Source: Nibribacter ruber (GTDB taxonomy: Bacteria; Bacteroidota; Bacteroidia; Cytophagales; Hymenobacteraceae). From it: 64,000 nucleotides of DNA. Each line of letters starts with the position of its first letter. Positions within the stretch are counted from its first letter, which is position 1. Below are positions 59,564 to 64,000 of the stretch, piece by piece. The translations under genes were made by a program, and so were the position numbers. The DNA lies in the NCBI RefSeq assembly GCF_009913235.1, contig NZ_CP047897.1, forward strand, positions 434,001-498,000. Direction: 5' to 3'. The notes under the pieces are model-generated. The model saw only the letters and a list, made by a program, of their open reading frames with translations, was not told the DNA's origin and searched no databases.

Positions 59564-61153
59564 ATGAACGTACTTTCTTCTCTGTTCCGGCGTCCTGGCC
59601 GGCTTGCCACGCTTGGGCTGTTGTTTCTTCTCACCGGAGGAAGCATGCAGTCCCTTTCAGCTCAGTCTACTTCAGATTCTACCATCTTAAAAGCCGCCGG
59701 CCCACATTACCTGAAAAACGCGTTCCACCGGTTCTGGTGGGGTAGTCACTATAGGAAAGTGTGGGCAGAACCGGTGCCGGTACCGGTGCTTCGGCTGGAC
59801 CAGATGCGAGGCGGTCTTATTCCTTTAGAGCAAGGCGGAAGTTTCCAAACCAGAACGCTGCGCTTAGAGGACAAGAACGGCCATGAATTCGTGTTGAGGT
59901 CCATAGACAAGGATCCAGCCCGGGCACTGCCGGATTTCTGGCGGAAGACGTTTGTAGCGACGCTCATGCGGGACCAGACCAGCGTCATACACCCGTACGG
60001 TGCCTTTATTGTACCTGCCCTGGCGCAGGCTGCGCAAGTGTACCATACCAACCCACAGTTGGTGTACATTGCCCAGGACAAGGCGCTGGGAGAGTTTGAA
60101 GGAGAGTTTGCCGGCCAGATGGCGCTATTGGAAGAACGGCCCGATGGCGCCTGGCCGGAGTTGGCCAGTTTTGGCAACCCCAAAGAAGTAATCAGTTCCA
60201 AAAAGGCATTTGGGCATCTATTCAAAAACACCAACTACCAGGTAGAGGCCAAACGGTATTTACGGTCCAGGCTGTTTGACATGTGGCTCAGTGACTGGAG
60301 CCGCAGAGAAGACCAATGGCGTTGGGGCGAACAAAAAAAGGGCAAGCAAATCAACTTGGAGCCCATTCCCAGAGACCGGGACCATGCCTTCTTTAAGTTC
60401 AAAGACGGGGTGCTCACCTCGCTCATCAGTTTGTTCAAGGCCAACTACCAGAGCTTTGACCATACCATCAGTCACAACAACGTCAAAGGCCTTACCAAAA
60501 GCTCCAGGAGAATGGACGCATATTTTCTAGCCTACTTGACCAAACAAGACTTTGAGGAAGTAGCCCGAGAGCTGCAAACCAGGTTATCTGATGAGGTCAT
60601 TGACCAAGCCATAGCCCAATGGCCGGCCCAGATTCAAGCCCTTTCTGCAAAGGAGTTTTCAAATAAATTGAAGGAGAGAAGAGGAGATTTGCTGGAAGCC
60701 TCCAACGCGTTTTATGCCCTCATCAACCAAGAGGTGCTTTTGCCCGGCACAGATGAAGAAGATGTATTTCACCTGGAACTGCAGGAAAACGGAAATCTGC
60801 TGGTACAATTCTACTCCGAAGGCAAAAAGGATTCGCTGCACTTAATCCACCAGAAAAACTTCTACCCCCAGGAAACCAAATCCTTAGACATCTATGGATT
60901 AGGCGAGGAAGATACGTTTGTGTTGAAGGGTGCCGGTAAAAACAAAATTAAGGTGCGGTTGTACGGAGGCGAGGGAGAAGATGAACTGAAAGCCGGGGAA
61001 GCCTGGAAACCAACCGGCCAGACCATTTTCCTCATGGACGAGGAAGACGGCAACCAGTACCCCAAAGTCAAAGGCGTGGATAGAAAAGAACACTCGCCCT
61101 CTGCGCAGGAGTTTAGCGGCAAAGGCTGGCTATTACGGCACCGACTTCATTGA
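59564..61153 (+). CDS. Divergent paralogue of the kinase-like lipoprotein, probable pseudokinase
   Basis: The 529-residue protein starts at the ATG at 59564 with a signal peptide (LATLGLLFLLTGGSMQSLSAQ-like). It aligns with its neighbour along its whole length: HYRKVWAEPVPVPVLRLDQM, LRSIDKDP (Lys116), RSRLFDMWLSDWSRREDQWR, PIPRDRDHAFFKFKDG and SLDIYGLGEEDTFVLKGAG. The motif equivalent to DWDRH is DWSRR (244-248), so the putative catalytic Asp and His are replaced while DRDH remains. It may be a regulatory partner of the other protein. It is followed by palindrome copy 24. Confidence 0.6.
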   Translation: MNVLSSLFRRPGRLATLGLLFLLTGGSMQSLSAQSTSDSTILKAAGPHYLKNAFHRFWWGSHYRKVWAEPVPVPVLRLDQMRGGLIPLEQGGSFQTRTLRLEDKNGHEFVLRSIDKDPARALPDFWRKTFVATLMRDQTSVIHPYGAFIVPALAQAAQVYHTNPQLVYIAQDKALGEFEGEFAGQMALLEERPDGAWPELASFGNPKEVISSKKAFGHLFKNTNYQVEAKRYLRSRLFDMWLSDWSRREDQWRWGEQKKGKQINLEPIPRDRDHAFFKFKDGVLTSLISLFKANYQSFDHTISHNNVKGLTKSSRRMDAYFLAYLTKQDFEEVARELQTRLSDEVIDQAIAQWPAQIQALSAKEFSNKLKERRGDLLEASNAFYALINQEVLLPGTDEEDVFHLELQENGNLLVQFYSEGKKDSLHLIHQKNFYPQETKSLDIYGLGEEDTFVLKGAGKNKIKVRLYGGEGEDELKAGEAWKPTGQTIFLMDEEDGNQYPKVKGVDRKEHSPSAQEFSGKGWLLRHRLH

Positions 61154-61161
61154 TGTACATC

Positions 61162-61199
61162 CGTTTTTGGGCTGTTTTCTGAGAAATAGCCCAAAAACG
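61162..61199. repeat. 38-bp palindromic repeat, copy 24 (most symmetric)
   Basis: Arms CGTTTTTGGGCTGTTTTCT and GAGAAATAGCCCAAAAACG, with ATC/GAT extensions outside. It lies between two convergent stops, 9 bp after one and 4 bp after the other. Confidence 0.9.
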
Positions 61200-61202
61200 G
61201 AT

Positions 61203-62600
61203 CTAGAATACCAAAACCTTGTCCTGGTGCTTGGTTCTCAAATATCCCCTCAAAATCTGTTGGGTGTCTTTGTTGTCATTGTAGGGCTTAATGGCGTCCA
61301 GAAAATCCTGCAAGGTAGAAGCACAGAAGCTTTCGTCTATGTACCCAAACCCGCGGTAGCAGCCGTTCTCCACCACCACCACTGATTTTTCTTCTGGTTC
61401 GCGGCCTTTGCCTATGACCACAAAATTGTCATGGTCATACTTAAAGGCGTCAATGGCCAACTGCACGCGTTTGTTGTATTCCTCGGGAGATTCTTTGCCA
61501 ATGCAGGCTCCGTTGCACTGGTGCACTTGGTAGTCAAAGCAGGCCCCATTGGATTTGTAAAGGTCGCAGAGTTTCTGGCAGAGGTTGAACTTGGCCACGC
61601 GGCTAAACAAAAAGTTCTTGGCCTGAAACTGGTTGGCCAGCGTAATTACCGGAGCCTTTTCAGTTTTGGCCTTCTGGAAGGTAAGCCTTAGATACCCGTT
61701 CTGGTCAGTGTAGGAAAAAATGCCGGAATGGTAGACGCTTCGGCGCTGGGCGCGGTTATAAAAAGGCTTGCGCTTTTTGATCTCATCAGACTCATACAGC
61801 AAGGCTACCAACTCACTACCGGTACGTTCATATGTGATGCTGGCAATGCGGTTCTTAAACTCAATGGACTTCTTGCTCTTAAAGTCAATGCTGAAGTGCT
61901 GGATGATCCTCTTCCTGATGCTCTTGCTCTTACCCACGTAAATAATCTCGCCGTGCTCGTCATGAAAGTAATAAACCCCAGCCTCTAAAGGGAGGGCGTC
62001 CACCATTTCGCGGGAGATGGCGGGCGGGAGCAAGGAGGTCTTGATTTCTTTGGTGACCGCCGAGGTGTTGTCCAGCTTATCATCCTGGTCAGCGTCTACT
62101 TTGGCCTGGTCAATCTTGAGCAAACGGTCAAACAAAACGGCAGTGGCCTCTGCATCGCCAATAGCCCTATGGCGCATGCGCAACGGGATGTCAATGCTTT
62201 TACAGAGCTTACCCAGACTATACGAGGGCAGGCCCGGCATGAGCTTGCGGCTAAGCCGAACGGTGCAAAGGGTTTTGCGCTGAAAGTTGAAGCCCAGGTC
62301 AGAAAATTCTTTTTTCAGGAAGGAGTAGTCAAACCGCACGTTATGGGCCACAAACACCTTGCCTTCTGTGATCTGCACAATCTCCTTGGCCACCTCATGA
62401 AATTTGGGCGCATCGCGCACCATCTCATCCGTGATGCCGGTGAGTTGCGAGATGAAGAAGGGGATAGGCCTCCCCGGATTGATCAAGGTGGTATACTGGT
62501 CTACCACGGCGTTCCCATCATGTATAAAGACGGCAATCTCGGTGATTCTGTCGTCTGAGGGTTGGCTGCCGGTGGTTTCTATGTCAATTATGGCGTACAC
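61203..62600 (-). CDS. DnaQ-type exonuclease fused to a GIY-YIG (UvrC/Cho-like) nuclease
   Basis: The 465-residue protein begins with a DEDD exonuclease domain (about 1-165): IIDIETTGSQPSDDRITEIA, VAHNVRFDYSFLKKEF and HRAIGDAEATAVLF. A GIY-YIG domain follows (about 200-285): LEAGVYYFHDEHGEIIYVGK, SIRKRIIQHF and GSELVALLYESDEIKKRKPF. A Cys-containing C-terminal region (CQKLCDLYKSNGACFDYQVH, QCNGACIGKESPEEYN) resembles UvrC. Such fusions are linked to nucleotide-excision-type repair. The start is GTG at 62600. Full length and single. Confidence 0.9.
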   Translation of the reverse strand: MYAIIDIETTGSQPSDDRITEIAVFIHDGNAVVDQYTTLINPGRPIPFFISQLTGITDEMVRDAPKFHEVAKEIVQITEGKVFVAHNVRFDYSFLKKEFSDLGFNFQRKTLCTVRLSRKLMPGLPSYSLGKLCKSIDIPLRMRHRAIGDAEATAVLFDRLLKIDQAKVDADQDDKLDNTSAVTKEIKTSLLPPAISREMVDALPLEAGVYYFHDEHGEIIYVGKSKSIRKRIIQHFSIDFKSKKSIEFKNRIASITYERTGSELVALLYESDEIKKRKPFYNRAQRRSVYHSGIFSYTDQNGYLRLTFQKAKTEKAPVITLANQFQAKNFLFSRVAKFNLCQKLCDLYKSNGACFDYQVHQCNGACIGKESPEEYNKRVQLAIDAFKYDHDNFVVIGKGREPEEKSVVVVENGCYRGFGYIDESFCASTLQDFLDAIKPYNDNKDTQQILRGYLRTKHQDKVLVF

Positions 62601-62708
62601 GCAAAATAGATTGGTGAAACATGGCGGTGCTTCCGCCTAGGATTATAACCGCTTTCAGGTGAATATCGTTTCATATTGATATTAATAGAAAATAGCTGAA
62701 AAGCATAA

Positions 62709-62740
62709 AAAAAAGCAGCCCGAAAGCTGCCTTTTCTGTC
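62709..62740 (-). terminator. Terminator hairpin of the DUF2383 gene
   Basis: On the minus strand: stem GCAGC / GCTGC (62726-62730, 62715-62719) followed by a run of T. Short but well placed. Confidence 0.65.
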
Positions 62741-62770
62741 TCTAAGGGAGACGTACTATATTTCCAAATC

Positions 62771-63244
62771 TTACATAATGCCTTGTTTCAGGCTGGTGAT
62801 GGTTTGCTTGGCCGCCTGAATCTCCTGCTGTTGTTTCTGGATGATGTTTTTTACGTCCATGGGCAAGGAAGGTTCCTGTAAAGCGTTGTTGTAGGCTTTC
62901 AAAGCGGCCTCGTCGCCGTTTTCACATTCGCTCAAGATGGCTTTGCTGTCATTGCCGCCCACGGCAGACTTCAAGTTGATCCAGCCCCGGTGTACGGCCC
63001 CGGCCGCTTCCATGGCTACGGCTTCTACGGTGGTGGTGTTAGATGTGCTGCCACCCAATTGTTGGGCTTTGCTTTCCAGTTCGCTGGCAAACGTGGCACG
63101 CTGCTGGGCCAATCGCTCTAATTCTGATTTCACTCTGGGGTTGTCAACCGCACCGGCGGCCGTCTCATATCCTTTTCTACCGTCGCGGGCAGTGGCTACC
63201 AAGTCATTTAAGGTGTTGATGATTTTATCATTTGGCGTATTCAT
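62771..63244 (-). CDS. PA2169 family four-helix-bundle protein (DUF2383)
   Basis: The 157-residue protein is all-helical. It matches the DUF2383/PA2169 family (IINTLNDLVATARDGRKGYE, SELERLAQQRATFASELESK, SECENGDEAALKAYNNAL). Members are ferritin-like bundles often induced by stress. The exact role is unknown. It is monocistronic with an upstream AT-rich promoter region. Confidence 0.9.
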   Translation of the reverse strand: MNTPNDKIINTLNDLVATARDGRKGYETAAGAVDNPRVKSELERLAQQRATFASELESKAQQLGGSTSNTTTVEAVAMEAAGAVHRGWINLKSAVGGNDSKAILSECENGDEAALKAYNNALQEPSLPMDVKNIIQKQQQEIQAAKQTITSLKQGIM

Positions 63245-63347
63245 AGTCGTATTTTGGTTGGTAAAACAATTTGTTCCCTGGCTGCTCCAAGTGAAAGAGC
63301 AAGCAAAGCCTGTCTAGTTTTACTAATTAGAATACAATTGGTTACGC

Positions 63348-63385
63348 CGTTTTTTGGCAGTTTCCTGGAAAAGAGGCCAAAAACG
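63348..63385. repeat. 38-bp palindromic repeat, copy 25
   Basis: Arms CGTTTTTTGGCAGTTTCC and GGAAAAGAGGCCAAAAACG, 6 bp past the stop of the transporter gene that follows. Confidence 0.87.
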
Positions 63386-63391
63386 AAGCCA

Positions 63392-64000
63392 TTACGCTTT
63401 TCGCTGCCGTCTTAGTTTTTTAATCAGTTTCAGTTCACGCGGCTCGCGATGAATGTCACCTAGCAAGAAGGCAATGGGTTTAAGTGGAGTGTACTGATCC
63501 AGCAGAACCTTCAGGATGGCAATGAGCGGGATGGAAAGGATCATGCCGGCTGCTCCCCAGACTTCGCCACCCACAATCAAGGCAATGATGGCCGCAAACG
63601 GATTAATGCTCACCTTTGAACCTACAATGTTGGGCGTTATGAAATTGCCTTCCAGAAATTGCACAAACGCAAAAATAGCCACTACAATGAGCATGGTGGT
63701 CACAGAGCCCGTGTTTACCAGCACGTACAAGGCGGGCAGCGCCGCTCCCAGCATGATGCCAATGTAGGGAATGACCGTGAGCACAGAGGCAAAGGCCCCG
63801 AAGAAGATGGCATACTCAATGCCCATGATGAACAACCCAATGGAATTGAGAATGGCCACAATCACGATCACAATCACCAAGCCTGAAATGTAGCTCTGCA
63901 CCACCTGCTGTATGTTGTCAATGGTCACAATGATGGTATCACGCTTGGCCACCGGAATGAACTGAAACACAAATTGCCGCAAATGGTCACGGTAGTACAG
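63392..64000 (-). CDS. AI-2E family transporter (partial, start beyond the window)
   Basis: The frame is open to the last base, so the N-terminus lies outside the window. About 200 C-terminal residues remain, with four or five hydrophobic helices and family motifs VVQSYISGLVIVIVIVAILN, VLTVIPYIGIMLGAALPALY, FLEGNFITPNIVGSKVSINP and GGEVWGAAGMILSIPLIAIL. The family (UPF0118) exports AI-2 or other small molecules, or acts as a Na+/H+ antiporter. Confidence 0.9.
   Translation of the reverse strand: MYYRDHLRQFVFQFIPVAKRDTIIVTIDNIQQVVQSYISGLVIVIVIVAILNSIGLFIMGIEYAIFFGAFASVLTVIPYIGIMLGAALPALYVLVNTGSVTTMLIVVAIFAFVQFLEGNFITPNIVGSKVSINPFAAIIALIVGGEVWGAAGMILSIPLIAILKVLLDQYTPLKPIAFLLGDIHREPRELKLIKKLRRQRKA

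Overview
The window looks like chromosome of a Bacteroidota bacterium, most likely order Cytophagales, family Hymenobacteraceae (Rufibacter/Pontibacter-like). That placement is inferred from gene content: an RluF-type synthase, a DUF4199 protein, a PorT-like barrel, a Y-family/DnaE mutagenesis cassette, and kinase-like secreted proteins related to the N-termini of Bacteroidota BamA-type proteins. Start sites also lack strong Shine-Dalgarno sequences. No rRNA, tRNA or CRISPR array was seen.

Layout. 1-11 kb: the end of an LdtD/YcbB-like L,D-transpeptidase, an XRE-type regulator, dinB and a short dnaE (a likely inducible mutagenesis cassette), a two-RCK potassium channel and a secreted subtilase. 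11-19 kb: a GC-rich structured non-coding element, a MATE exporter, rluF, an outer-membrane barrel, an alanine/glycine symporter, a quinone-oxidoreductase-like enzyme and two small proteins. 19.29-30.54 kb: an integrated element of about 11.2 kb at the 3' end of mnmE, bounded by 19-bp imperfect direct repeats that both encode the mnmE tail F-C-I-G-K-stop. It carries a tyrosine integrase, excisionase-like HTH proteins, a replication module, a virion-like protein and cargo (PLD-family nuclease, acyltransferase-3, small membrane proteins). It is more AT-rich than its surroundings and heavily decayed: several genes are broken by in-frame stops that C-to-T changes of Gln or Arg codons would explain, and others by frameshifts. 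30.5-42 kb: mnmE, a thioredoxin-like protein, a complete metal ABC transporter locus (binding protein, ATPase, permease fused to a DtxR-type repressor, second permease) with its own DtxR/MntR regulator, then fabH, a glycosyltransferase, dapD and a 3-hydroxyacyl-CoA dehydrogenase. 42-64 kb: twin small membrane proteins, an ABC-F ATPase and a run of envelope, lipid and DNA-metabolism genes, ending inside an AI-2E family transporter.

The most striking unexplained signal is a family of 38-bp imperfect palindromes. There are 25 copies, all exactly 38 bp, all intergenic or at gene edges, about one per 2 kb of chromosome, and none recognisable inside the integrated element. About half lie within 35 bp downstream of a stop codon, several abut separate intrinsic terminators, and one supplies the start codon and first codons of the metal-binding lipoprotein gene. 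Two further dispersed repeat families occur beside them. Other observations of interest are the three-way-junction element at 11.3 kb, the permease-repressor fusion resembling chlamydial YtgCR, and the nonsense-riddled element.
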